This document shows positions 48,897 through 59,097 of a DNA stretch of 64,000 bases, in pieces. The position numbers were made by a program, and so were the translations under genes. Position 1 is the first letter of the stretch, and each line of letters opens with the position of its first letter. Below the pieces are notes generated by a model. That model worked only from the letters and a program-made list of their open reading frames with translations, did not search any database and was not told the DNA's origin. The stretch comes from Apoda limacodes (lineage: Eukaryota > Arthropoda > Insecta > Lepidoptera > Limacodidae): NCBI GenBank assembly GCA_946406115.1, contig OX291542.1, positions 27,725,321-27,789,320 of the forward strand, read 5' to 3'.

Positions 48897-51800
48897 CTAG
48901 AATAATTAAACCCGGATTCAATCATAGGGCGCAATGGTCAGTCGGTAGTTAATATCAAAACATTTTGTTATATAGGTATTAGACCTTGGTGATGTTTTCC
49001 TTTCCAAACTAAATGGTTTGTAAGTAGGTCCCACGGATGGCTATTACCAAGCCTGTGTGGTCTGTCTGCCCAACAAGTGCTCTATCTTTTAGACCGAACT
49101 AGGCAGAAGCTTGAAATTGTCACAGAATATGTGTTAAAATGGGGGTTATCTCACAAACATTTAAACGTTCAAAAAGTAAAGATTAAGGTCCCCAAACAAG
49201 TAACACGGTTTTCATGTTTTTGGTCTACTGTAAATACAAACTTCAAACTTGAAAAAAAGTAAGAAATGGCCTAGTGGGAAACTTTCTATTTTTGTTTTTG
49301 TGTTCGTAAATTACCTTATTGGTGACCGATAAAATAAAATATTTTACACTAAGGTGGCATAGAAGCACACGGTCCGGTCGATATTAACCAGAGGTGCGCA
49401 TTTTTCGTAATTATATTTTTAATTTGTTAACTAGTGTTGCGTAAGTGAGTTTAAGTTTAGATGTTTGACTACCAAATCAGAAAGTTTTGTTGAACTATTT
49501 TTTTTTATTACCACTAAGGTGGCAAACAAGCATACGGTCCGCCTGATAGTAAGCGGTCACCGTAGCCTATGGACGCTTGTAACACCAGGGGTATCACTCG
49601 CGCGTTGCCGACCCTTCAGAAATCCAATAACTTCTTTCTTAAAGAATCCCGAATACTGTAGCCCTTAGAGAAAACCTTGGGACAACCCAAGCAATTACAG
49701 GAGGAAGTTTCTCTGAAACCGCACTTTATGCAACCCTCTCGGTTCTAAAGTGTGAGAATTAATTTCCTGGCGATTGCGAGCAATGCGATAGTAGAAAGTA
49801 GCCCTGGGCATCATTACAAACAATTCCTAAGAACAGATCCCATTATACAAGCAGTAGAACACACACAGAGAGGCAAGGTCTCCTAGTCTATACCTGCAAT
49901 GATCCAATTGTGAGGCTTAGTGTGGAAAACTTAAACATTATATTATGTGTATTTATTGGCTATGCATTATATAATTATGTAGATACTAACCTTGGCATCT
50001 AACTCCCGAACTACTTCTATTCCGCAAGTTCTAGCAGTTGCTATCAGCATTGTGCATATTTCTTGTAAAGGTTTCCATTCAAGCGGTGGGTCTTGGGATT
50101 TTATTTTAGCTATCTCATACAAATGTTTCAAAGTAATTTTTCCACAGATTTCCCTCACTGTAACAGATGGGGATATCATTTGATGCTAACTTAAATTTCA
50201 AAATTCCCCTTTCCAATACAAAGTTTATATAAATGGCTATATTCTACAATCTTTTTCTTCATTTTTATTATAAAAAGGCACCTCAGTGCTTAACGGTACT
50301 GATCAGCTTGTTGATCAGGTAGTCAATGTAAGCAAACAGTTGATTCTACATAAATATCAATTGGCACCAATAACTTCATAGACAAGAGTTTGCATTCTAT
50401 GTGAATGCACCTAAACTAGTAGTAAATTGTTACAGTTGATTATGGTTTTTAATTATATACCTGGTTCCATGGCACCACGGCTTACCCCAGCAGCTTGTTT
50501 AAGAAAATATGAAGCAGGAGGTTGATGGATAATTAACTGATATGAGCGATCTGCATTTACTTTTACTCTAGTTGGAAGAGGTATTCCTTGCTTTATGTTA
50601 GAAGTTCGCTCATTGAAATCTTTGCAAAAGGCAGCAATATTAATATTACGCTGAAACAACAATTTGATATTAGGGAGGGGAACATTTAAAATAAAAACAT
50701 GCAGCTTCACTGCCATCTTAACCCGTCAAGCGTCCCCATACTAAGGAAATTATCCGCCCTTGCCGCATACAAACGGACATACACCTAACTTTATTATGTT
50801 TATTCCTCTTTATTTATTTTTAGGTATGTTCCCTAATATATACAGTATAAAAAAAAGTAATAAGAATAAGTTTATGATAAATATAATAAGTAATAATAAA
50901 TTTATTTACTAAAAAAATACATAGTTTTTTATATATAGAACATTACTAGGGGTCAAAATGAACTCTAAGCTACTGTTAATAAAATCCAAAATCCAACTCA
51001 AAATGGCGCAATATAAATGGCGGGATCAAATTACCAAAACAATTTCTGATAAAAAAATATTAAACGCACAATATATTGTCCACCAAAAAATACTAGAACG
51101 TAGGACAGGCCATTGGCTTCACTTCTGAATACTTACAATTAGCCTGTCTGATAAAAGTCGTCCTGAAAAAATTCCCCCGCGACACAAGTCGCTTAGGTCC
51201 CACTGTGGGACCTTGGACGCGTGACGGGTTAATGTGAAAAATATTTAAGTTCTGCCTGAAAAAAACCACTTTTTAGCTTTTACTGTCTGACTATGGAAGA
51301 ACTATAATATACCCTATATTCCTACCATTCTTCATACATCACCATTGTTGGAGCTTAGCCTACCCACATCTTAAGGGAGTGCAATTTGACACATAATTCA
51401 CACTATATATATTTGTGAAAGTGTGATTGTTTGTTGTCATTGCTTAGCGTCACTAGAAAGCAACCAAATGAATAGATTGAAGGTGCAGATTATTGATGTA
51501 GGAGAAACCCCTTAATTCAGTGGGCCTAAATGTTCAATGTCACTGATTTTCTGTTATAGTCGAGTAGAAGTTTGGACAATTAACTATGGATAAGTTTCAT
51601 AAAACGTAGGTAGCCTGCAATTGTTCTTTTCCTTTCCTATTCATTTCTGCCAGACATCTGGTGAATTTCATCTATTTTAATTACAATATCTGCAACCTTC
51701 TGTGCCAAACTGTTTGTAAAGTGTGTGGGTCAACCCTACAGTGTTAATTAACAAATATACCAGGTCTACTTAATTACAACTCAGTTTTGAACCAGAGAAC

Positions 51801-52104
51801 CTGTAAGTTCGTTAGCGGCACATGCAGAGTGAGTGAAGTGGTAAGCCATCGGTAAATGCTGGCACCTATCATATTCTAATCCCTAATCCGCTTATTTCCA
51901 GAGTTTAAGATTATAATTTTATTCATACCCTGAAAGGTGAATACACTAGTCAAACATGGAAAAGCCTACCTGACCTAACATAGGGCCTAACGGAGGACCT
52001 GCAGCAGCCATCCCAGCAGGTATATTCGTTCTCAATTTGGAAGAATGATCAATTTTCTCTGCCACTTTCTTCATGGATTTTAATCTAGCTACCGATTTGG
52101 ACAT
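48798..52104 (-). CDS. mRpL11: Mitochondrial ribosomal protein L11, four exons
   Basis: Exons on the - strand: 52104-51970, 50650-50461, 50157-49991 and 48896-48798. All introns are GT-AG and the phases (0, 1, 0) join into 196 residues; human MRPL11 has 192. The N-terminal L11 domain carries the proline-rich 'GPPLGPMLGQ' (residues 36-45) and 'NIAAFCKDFNERT'. The middle is 'GIPLPTRVKVNADRSYQLII' and 'ASYFLKQAAG'. The C-terminal rRNA-binding domain is 'GKITLKHLYEIAKIKSQ' and 'ARTCGIEVVREL'. A charged coiled tail (residues 165-196) is typical of the mitochondrial form. The protein binds the GTPase-associated region of the large-subunit rRNA in mitochondria. The first residues (SKSVARLKSMKK) are basic, as expected for import. 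Intron 1 contains a piggyBac-like MITE; intron 3 contains LINE pieces. Confidence 0.93.
49335..49915 (-). repeat. LINE 3' fragments in mRpL11 intron 3
   Basis: A scrap at about 49350-49385 (ACACTAAGGTGGCATAGAAG) is followed by a longer piece at 49508-49915 with ACCACTAAGGTGGCAAACAA, GCGCGTTGCCGACCCTTCAG and decayed ORF sequence of the same LINE family. Both are more diverged than the copy at 42650. Confidence 0.75.
49991..50157 (-). CDS. mRpL11: mRpL11 exon 3
   Basis: Acceptor CATCTGTTACAG, donor GCCAAG|GTTAGT. It encodes residues 109-164 with 'ITLKHLYEIAKIKSQDPP'. An upstream ATG in the same frame (50179) lies in the intron; the acceptor chosen is the one that keeps phase with exon 2. Confidence 0.88.
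50461..50650 (-). CDS. mRpL11: mRpL11 exon 2
   Basis: Acceptor TTGTTGTTTCAG, donor CCAG|GTATAT. It encodes residues 46-108 with 'FCKDFNERTSNIKQGIPL' and 'SYFLKQAAGVSRG'. The open frame extends upstream into the intron without homology. Confidence 0.9.
50722..51228. mobile_element. 507-bp piggyBac-like MITE with TTAA target duplication, mRpL11 intron 1
   Basis: CCCGTCAAGCGTCC (50722) and GGACGCGTGACGGG (to 51228) are reverse complements with one mismatch. Both are directly flanked by TTAA (50718-50721 and 51229-51232). A second imperfect hairpin, GGTCCCACTGTGGGACC, is just inside the right end (about 51197-51213). No transposase frame. Different family from 46183-46509. Confidence 0.8.
51233..51969. 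other. mRpL11 intron 1, remainder
   Basis: Unremarkable AT-rich intron sequence, no feature recognised. Confidence 0.45.
51970..52104 (-). CDS. mRpL11: mRpL11 exon 1
   Basis: Start codon at 52104-52102; 45 codons ending in CAG before the donor GTAGGC. It encodes the basic N terminus 'MSKSVARLKSMKKVAEK' and the conserved 'GPPLGPMLGQ'. Coordinates may be off by one base because I counted by eye. Confidence 0.85.
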
Positions 52105-52356
52105 GATATTTCAATATATTATAAAAGCATTAAATAAATTACTAAAGAAATACTAAAAGTAACTGAATCCTAATCAACCCTACAGTCAATTTAAAACCCA
52201 AGAAACATTTAAAAATAGTAACATAAAATTGTAAACATATTTAGGTTATACAACAAATAACTTATGGCTTGTTTTTTAATTATAAATCGTGCGCAAATTT
52301 AGCACAGGCAAATGCGATCACAAATTGTTAGGGCCTGTTTTATTAACTTCCCGTTT

Positions 52357-52475
52357 CTTGCAAATTTAGCATTTGTGTCACACTGACAGCAGGACAGCAA
52401 ATAGATCTTTCAACAAAACAGTAAGAGACCGCACTAAGGCAAATGCAATTGTAATAGCTAAAAAATCATGCCCAT
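52357..52475 (+). repeat. Dispersed repeat, copy 2 (upstream of mRpL11)
   Basis: TCACACTGACAGCAGGACAG (52378) and about 80 further bp match the copy at 14631-14735. It lies about 270 bp upstream of the mRpL11 start codon. Confidence 0.75.
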
Positions 52476-52990
52476 TATTATGTACAGGTAGGTACAGATA
52501 ATCGTCATCGTAATGAGTTTGTTAGGCAAGCTTTTTTCCGCTTGGTGGCGCTAATAAGAGCACATAGTTTTCGAATAGTCCTTCTTGATATCGTTCAACT
52601 CAATGTTACTAGTGTTGTAAAATAAAAGCAAATAATGTGAAATAAAAGTGCATAGACAGCAAAAGTACAATATTTAGCAATAATAAAATGGCTTCTGGCT
52701 GATGATATAAGTAGCGCTACTGTTACGAACACGCACAGCGGCGACGGGTGTAGGCTAGCTTCCTCGGTTGCTAAAACGAAGCTACAACAACAAAGCGCCG
52801 CGCTGTAGAAATTAGACAACCGTACGGTAACTAGCTACTAGACTAGGCAACTGAAGTGTATATAGTGGACTGTATATTGTGACGTCGTATTGCGAGCCGG
52901 ATATGTGAAGCCGGGTGACGCACTTGTGAACCGCTGACCACGAAGATTTCTTGAGCGCAAAATAAAATAGCCGAAGTGAAGCAGAGTATT
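52476..52990. other. Non-coding DNA between mRpL11 and a LINE
   Basis: Contains moderately GC-rich sequence (52720-52960) that could be a diverged LTR or LINE 3' flank; no ends or coding motifs let me decide. Confidence 0.35.
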
Positions 52991-53082
52991 CTTATGAAGA
53001 ATTTATTTACAGCCATTACTGCTTCACCGGGCTGTTTGGGACGAGACTCTGAAGAAGCCTCAGCCCATATAGCGCCCAACGC

Positions 53083-56047
53083 TCAAGGGCTCCCCGCGGG
53101 GGAAGCCTCGGCTTGGGTTGTCGCTCTCGGGGGCGTCCTTTCGACCGGCGTAAGTCTCGAACCCGAAGGTGAGTCACCGCCAGGAGGGGAGTTCCCCGTT
53201 ACGCGGGTACGGTTGCGATTGAGTGGGGGCGAGAAGCGCCCCGGCACTCTTTGATACCTCGTGTATCCTTGTGGGCGCCGACGAACCCGGGGACGTCGGC
53301 GTCGTGTTTGGAGGGAGGCCCTATTTGGGGAGGTCGTAGAGACTAATCTCGCTATCCGGACAGCGAGATCGTCATCTGGGGCCGTTAGTACGTGCCGAGG
53401 CCGCCTAACTATAGTTTTACGACCGTGCCCGGGTCGATCGGGGGGATGATACGTCGTGGAGTGCACAATTAATCGATTCGGGTGATTTTGCGTACGCTCG
53501 AAAAAGCGGACTGCCAAGTCTTTGAAATATTGGGGAATCGTGGGGAGTTCGAAGTCTCTGTGTAGGTCCGCATTCCGGACGTACCAAGAAGCCCCAGAGG
53601 CCGCTCTGAGAAAGCGATTTTGGAGGGTCTGGAGTTTGTGGAGATTGCGCTTGGATAACGCAAAGACTACGCTAGCATAAGCTAGTATGGGGCGGATGCA
53701 AGTTGTGTAAAGATTTAGCTTATTTCTGAACGACATCTTACTGTACTTGCCTATCATGGGATAAAGACGACCGAGGACAAAAGCGACTCTGACTATTTTG
53801 GTGTGGGCGTGGAAGTTCAAACGGCTATCCATGGTCACACCGAGATATTTGGTCTTATTTTGCCAGGGAATGGCGCGACCGAAGAGAGAAAGGGGAGGTG
53901 GCCGCGAAGTTCAGCCTACGGTAAAGAGGACGGCAGAGCTTTTGTCGGGATTCACCTCGATTCTCCATTTCCGAAACCATTCGCCTAGGGCGGTGAAAGC
54001 GGGTTGGAGTCTCTTAGTGATTCGATTCACTTGCCTATCGGTGGTATAGAGAACGGTATCGTCCGCAAAGAGGGCTAGATGGGTACCTAACGTTTTAGGC
54101 ACGGACCCTTGCGAGAATCCTGCTTCTATGGGACGGGGGGAAGAGAGAGTGCCTTCAACTTTGTAGCGAAAGCTACGATTCGACAAATAGTCTCGTATGA
54201 TGAGCACGAGACGATCTGGCAACTGAAAGTTGTACAGTTTAAAAATTAAACCGTTGTGCCAGACTTTGTCGAAAGCTTTCGCTACATCGAAGAAGACAGC
54301 GCCCGTGTGACGGGTCTTACCTAACGCTGGTTGGAAGCCAGTAAGAATATGTTCCGTTATGCGGAGGACTTGATGGACGCATGAGTGTTTGGTACGGAAG
54401 CCGAACTGCTCGTCTATTAAAATGCCTCTGGAGACTATAGCGTTCCGTAGGCGAGCGAGGAGAAGGCGTTCATAGAGTTTACCAAGGGCCTTTAGTAAAC
54501 TTATAGGGCGATAGGAGGACGGCTCGGTACGAGCTTGGCCTGGCTTATGGATGCTTATAACAATTGCATCCTTCCATTGAGAAGGAAAGATGCAATGTTC
54601 GATAGCAGCGTTAAAGATCGCTACTAGGAGGCAGAGAAGAGGAAGAGTGAGGCGCTTTAGGATATCGTTAGAGATACCGTCCGCACCGGGGGCTTTACGG
54701 GGGTGTAGGTCTTCGATGACCTGTATGACTTCGTCGACAGTGAATGGGGGCAGGGGGTCTTGTGGAGGCAGAGAAGTTCCGCGCTCCACTTCACCGTCTA
54801 CCTCGCGTGCGTGGTCGGGATCGAACGGCTGTGTGCTTAAGGCACATTGGGCTTGGAGGCTAGACGCTAGGCAATCGGCTTTTTCGTCATCATTGAACGC
54901 GGGAACGTTGTTGGGACGAGTTAACGGAGGGAGAGAGTTGGCGGTTTCGGATTTTAGAGCTCTGGCTAAGTGCCAATAAGCTTGGTGAGAAGGAGATATG
55001 TTCTCCATAAGATCACCGAAACGTTGGGCGCGGAGCTCAGCTACAGCGGTTCTTACACGGCGGTGTAAGTCGTTGAAGCGAGCTTTATTTTCGGTAGTGG
55101 GAGCGCGATCGCGTGCGCGGCGGGCCGCGTTACGCTCAGTCATTAGCGACCTGATGTGCTGAGGCAGGATTAGGTGGTGATAATCACCAACCGGCACCTG
55201 TCTTGAGCACTCGCCAACGGTGGCGGTCAGGTGGCTAGTGAGTGAGTCGATAGCTACGTTTAGGTCGGTCGCGGATGAGATTACGCTGGGAACGCGGTCT
55301 AGATGTGGTGAGTTGGGATTTTCGAGCAATTGCTCAAATTTATCCCAGTCCGTCACGGTTCTAGTGTCGGGAGGAGAGTCCGAAGGGGAATCTAATCGGA
55401 GGATGACAGGGCGGTGGTCCGAGTCAAGTTCGTCAAGCACCTCTATAAAGCGAAAGCTTAGCCTTACATTCCTTAGAAGTGCTATGTCGAGTACTTCAGG
55501 GTTATTCCGAGTAAGTGGGCGTCATGGGAGCGATGATGTCAAAGTTTAGTCTGTCAACTAAATCGTCGCGGAGTCTGCCTCTCCGTGAAGTTACGGAAGA
55601 GTTCCAGCGGCGATGCTTGCAATTTAGGTCGCCGGCAAGAATGACGGCGTCGCCTAAATTTAAGAGCGACTGAAAGTCTTTTAGGGGAGAGAGATAAACC
55701 GATGCAATGATGATCGGCTGATGGCCGGTCATCGCTAAGCGGCAGATGGATGCTTCTAAGTTCGTAAGAGGTGGAGGATCGATAGGGCAGCAATGCAGGG
55801 AGCGCCTGTAATAGATGAGAGTGCCTCCGAGATTGGAGGCATTTCTATCATTACGGGCGGTGTGATAGTACGCGATCGAAGGGGTGCGGACAGCGGGCTT
55901 TAGGAACGTTTCCTGGATGAGGAAGACGTCCGGTTTTTGGGAAGAGAGGAATTGAGATAATTCCTCTCTTTGGTTACGAAGACCGTTGGCGTTAAAATAG
56001 CCTAAGGAGACGGACCGGGGATTTTCGCGCGCGGTTGTGCAATCCAT
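53083..56047 (-). pseudogene. Jockey-type ORF2 (endonuclease/reverse transcriptase), frameshifted
   Basis: The first frame (56047-55502) has the endonuclease: 'LGYFNANGLRNQREEL', 'DVFLIQETFLKP' (catalytic Glu) and 'ILAGDLNCKHRRWNS'. A frameshift near 55505 leads to 'EVLDELDSDHRPVIL' and the reverse transcriptase frame (to 53911): 'SSYRPISLLKALGKLYERLL', 'GAVFFDVAKAFDKVWH' (Asp) and 'ALFADDTVLYTT' (Asp pair). The expected segment after 'GxPQGS', which normally reads LSPxLYNxxxxDxP, is missing: 'FSQGSVPKTLGTHLALFADD' closes the gap in frame. A second frameshift near 53910 gives the C-terminal frame ending at 53083 with 'GRLYPMIGKYSKMS' and an unusual arginine- and proline-rich tail. Dead copy. 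Confidence 0.8.
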
Positions 56048-56055
56048 TTTGGTTT

Positions 56056-56690
56056 TTAAGGTTTTGGGGCCACCCTGCGGAGGGCGGCGAAGAAGTCGCG
56101 ATGCTTAGCCATGAAGCTGAGCATTTGGATCTGTACGTATTCGGCGTACACGACCTCGAAATAGGCTGGGTCACAGGCCCAAGAAATCTCAGCGAGAATG
56201 CCGAAATGCTGCTGCTCGGCCGTCTGAGTGGCGGTGCGGGGCAGCGCGAGAGAGGGGCGTGGGGGGGCAAGGTGCGTTTGCGCGAGAGGTGCGGGAGCAC
56301 TTCTCATAGGTGCTGGACGCGGGATGTCCCGGGAAATGAGAGGGGCGGGGTAGGGAATACCCGTGACTGAGACGGGTTCCGGGAGAGCTGACAGAAGTTT
56401 GTCTGTCTCCTTTGATTTGGTTGCGTCAATAAGCGCTGGCGGACGGCTCCAGGCGTTGACAGCAGGGAGGGGGGCAGGCACGAGCGGAGCCTGTTGGCGG
56501 GGGGCGGGGGGGCGCGATTTACCCTGTTTGGGTTTACGCGAGCTCTGTTTAGGAGCTTTGGGGCACCCACGGTAATTCGCTGGATGGCCTTCGCTCCCAC
56601 AGAGTACGCAAGCGATCGGGTCGGATGCGTTAGCGCGATCGCGATCACAGTCCGGATAACAGCCACCACATTCACCTCAGTGAATAACTT
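56056..56690 (-). pseudogene. Jockey-type ORF1 (gag-like), C-terminal part
   Basis: The frame contains 'DPIACVLCGSEGHPANYRGC' at about 56610-56553, a zinc knuckle of the CCHC type typical of Jockey gag, followed by a proline/alanine-rich region and the end 'FFAALRRVAPKP'. The N-terminal half with the RNA-recognition-like domain is not found, so the ORF is truncated at about 56690, where the sequence turns T-rich on the + strand. Confidence 0.7.
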
Positions 56691-57043
56691 TAGTTATTTA
56701 CCCTCCTACCTACTCACTTACTTCTTTTTTAAAAATCTTTCCCTTTATCATTTTTATTCCGTTTTTACTTTGTTTTTATACTGCCTTTAATTTTTCTTTT
56801 TCTTTTTATTTCGCTTTATTTTATTTTGTTTCGTTTTGTTTTTGTTTTTGCTTCGTTTTTATTTTATTTTTATTTCGCTCTTTTGCTGCGTTTTATTTTG
56901 TTTTTATTTTTTGGCGCCTACGCTCGATTTTATTTTATTTCTATTTTCATATCGCCTAAGGCGATAAAATATATCATCCACAAAGGGGCCTGAAAAGGAG
57001 GCTTCCTTAAAATTTCACCGGGGGTGTTCAGCACCCCTGAGCA
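56691..57043 (-). repeat. A-rich low-complexity tract next to the Jockey-type LINE
   Basis: On the - strand, long AAAATAAAA/AAACAAAA sequence nearly free of T runs over about 56750-56950. It is preceded by a compact hairpin, GGGGTGCTGAACACCCC (about 57038-57022). It could be the LINE 5' leader or an expanded simple repeat. The border with copia sequence is near 57043. Confidence 0.5.
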
Positions 57044-57046
57044 GTC

Positions 57047-57338
57047 AAATTAAAGTTATCTGATTTTTTATAAACATACAGAGATTGGTAGTACTTTTTA
57101 AATACTTAAGTACTCTTTTAGCATAAATAAAATGTTCGTTTGTGTAGCACGTATTGAATTGGGAAAGTACGCAAACTGTAAGTAAAATGTCTGGCCTAGT
57201 ACTTATAGCTAAATACATTAAGCAACCAATCAAACTTTGATACGGTATACTTGGGTCTATAGGCTCTTCACCCTTACATAAATTCAACCCTGTCACCATT
57301 GGTGAGTTAACAGGCTTACATTCAGTCATGATAAACAA
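57047..57338 (-). pseudogene. copia reverse transcriptase/RNase H, C-terminal piece
   Basis: A 97-codon frame with 'CKPVNSPMVTGLNLC', 'PYQSLIGCLMYLAISTRPDI' and 'SQFNTCYTNEHFIYAKRVL', the link between reverse transcriptase and RNase H in Ty1/copia polyproteins. The RNase H domain itself is absent. Confidence 0.8.
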
Positions 57339-57465
57339 GGTTAAAAGTTACTATTTCTTTTTGCTCATTTCAGAAAATTCTTTTATTACAATCTGCATAC
57401 TCAAACAACCCATTTTCTAAAGCAGATGCAGAAGAAAAAATATTTTGTTTACATTCAGGAACATA

Positions 57466-57675
57466 TCAAGCGTTTCTCAAATGACCAGTATTCCACTTAC
57501 CTGACATACACATTTGTATATTAATAGTACCATACCCAAGTGCCAGAACTTTTCTACCGAATTTGACTCCGATAGTCAAAGGAATCGGCCTGAAAAACGT
57601 AGTGTATTCTATAAACCACTCTCTATGCAAAGTTACGTGATGAGATGCTCCTGAGTCAATGATCCAATCATTCAT
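57466..57675 (-). pseudogene. copia protease fragment
   Basis: It contains 'DWIIDSGASHHVTLHREWF', with the aspartic protease motif DSGAS seen in copia polyproteins ahead of the integrase. The frame ends after about 55 residues of recognisable sequence. Confidence 0.75.
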
Positions 57676-57950
57676 CTTATCTTTACTTATGTCAAAAATA
57701 AATGCCTGGTTTGTCTGACATGCCTTCTGTTTATTTTATAATTTAAAACAGTTTTTCTTAATATGCCCACGTTTTGACGTGACAACGTCTTATAAATTGG
57801 TTTGCCGGGTGACACTTCAAGAAACTGCGTTACGCTCCGCTCACGTTATGCGCTCACAATGAGAGCGAGTGAGAGGCACGCGCCCGCCTAAGAGCGAGAG
57901 AGACAGACATAAAATCATTGTCACGTAAAACTTTCGCCCGTATACCGACT

Positions 57951-58746
57951 TTACAGGCAACCAGTTTTTTTTTTACAATAATTACAAATCAAATTGTTTT
58001 TGACAGAACTTTGTATGTTTACTTTTTCAGAAGCACTCGGATTAGTTGTTGAAAAAGTGGCATTATTCGAAAAAGGTTGCGTATCTTTGTTCATGTAACC
58101 GCAACCACTACGTAAGAATTGCAACATTCCGCTAATTGACAGGTACAGATTCCCATGCATTTTTGAACTCTAAATATTCGTTGGGCAATGTATTCAAAAT
58201 TCTGTTGATCAACAGAGAAGTAGATAGCTCGTGTTTTAACTCCTCGTTTAGTTGCTGAAATATTCTTTGTAACTTGGAAACATGAATTGCAATACTGTCA
58301 CTTGCGTCCTTCTTGTATGTGAAAAGATCGCAGTATAGCAAATCAAGACGTTGGTCATTCTTCTGCTCATAGACAGAGTGTAGCACGTCCCACATCGCTT
58401 TCCCACTTTTACATGTCAGGATGTGCTGCTTCGGTTCAGTAACAACAGTTGAACCAATTATATAACGAGCAAGGGCATTTTTCTCCTCAAATTCCTTAAC
58501 TTGTTGCATAATGTCAGACGCTTTACTATCTGGTGCTTTACTCAAAATATCAGGTTTTACTAACGCACCTGTGACTATTCCTGAGACTTTGTGTAATGTC
58601 AGTAGCAGATCTATATCGAATCTCCACGATACCCAATTGTGGCGTCCTTCCAAGCTTTCCATTGAAAGCTTATCCAACTTAATAGACGACATCATGCACG
58701 TCAGGAAGCACACAAAAATAAACTTAAAACTGATATTACCAATCAA
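57951..58746 (-). pseudogene. copia gag
   Basis: An open frame to 58132 shows 'NWVSWRFDIDLLLTLHKV', 'GKAMWDVLHSVYEQKNDQRL' and 'ISKLQRIFQQLNEEL'-type helices of Ty1/copia gag (UBN2-like). The true start is probably a Met near 58695 ahead of 'SSIKLDKLSMESLEG'. A second frame (58160-57951) holds 'NLICNYCKKKTGC', a damaged zinc knuckle. Frame break near 58140. Confidence 0.75.
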
Positions 58747-58822
58747 ACAAAGTCGAAAAAGGTCAAAGCAAAAGTTCTACACAGTCACTCATTTACAAAA
58801 TAAATATATCACTTAACGAACT

Positions 58823-58836
58823 CTGGGCCCATAACC
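58823..58836 (-). other. copia primer-binding site (half-tRNA-iMet)
   Basis: On the - strand GGTTATGGGCCCAG, complementary to the anticodon region of initiator tRNA-Met. Drosophila copia uses the same site, primed by a cleaved half-tRNA. It lies directly inside the LTR. Confidence 0.8.
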
Positions 58837-58839
58837 TTT

Positions 58840-59097
58840 TGAGGCAGGGGCACGCAGAGCAAAGCAAATATGCACAATGGAAGAAATATTTATTATATAG
58901 AGGGAAATCAAATAAAATGTTAAAACATAAACTTTTGCTAATATACCAAATTAGATAGAAGAAAACTTTAGACAGGTGAAAAAACAAAGTAGTATAGGAA
59001 ATTGCGCCTAGCATTAGTAATTAACAGATACTGCGAATGTCGAAGACCACAACAAAATTCAGATATAAAGTAATGGATCGCAAACTCCATCCCAACA
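58840..59097 (-). repeat. copia 5' LTR (inferred)
   Basis: The stretch begins TGTTGGGATGG on the - strand, like Drosophila copia (TGTTGG), and ends CCTCA just before the primer site; 258 bp, near the 276 bp of copia. It has a TATATAATAAATA box about 75 bp from its 3' end. No second LTR is available to confirm the ends. Confidence 0.6.

Larger units (their letters stand above)
52991..56690 (-). mobile_element. Broken Jockey-type LINE, GC-rich
   Basis: The element runs right to left: the C-terminal part of an ORF1 with a zinc knuckle (56690-56056), then ORF2 with endonuclease and reverse transcriptase (56047-53083) starting 8 bp after the ORF1 stop, then a short 3' end near 53000 with AATAAA. 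GC content is well above the flanks. It is inactive: at least two frameshifts and one internal loss in ORF2. Confidence 0.8.
57044..59097 (-). mobile_element. Truncated copia-type LTR retrotransposon
   Basis: On the - strand in order: 5' LTR (59097-58840), primer-binding site (58836-58823), gag (about 58700-58132), zinc-knuckle remnant (about 57990-57960), protease (57675) and the end of reverse transcriptase/RNase H (57338-57047). Integrase and most of reverse transcriptase are missing and no 3' LTR was found. It stops where the A-rich tract of the Jockey-type LINE begins, so the LINE may have inserted into it. Confidence 0.8.

Noticed and set aside
52600..52990. Possible 3' LTR of the copia element on the far side of the Jockey-type LINE
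   Set aside because: It shares no clear sequence with the LTR at 58840-59097, so I do not claim it.
53000..56690. GC-rich island suggesting horizontally acquired bacterial DNA
   Set aside because: The reading frames are those of a Jockey-type LINE (zinc knuckle, endonuclease, reverse transcriptase), which explains the composition.
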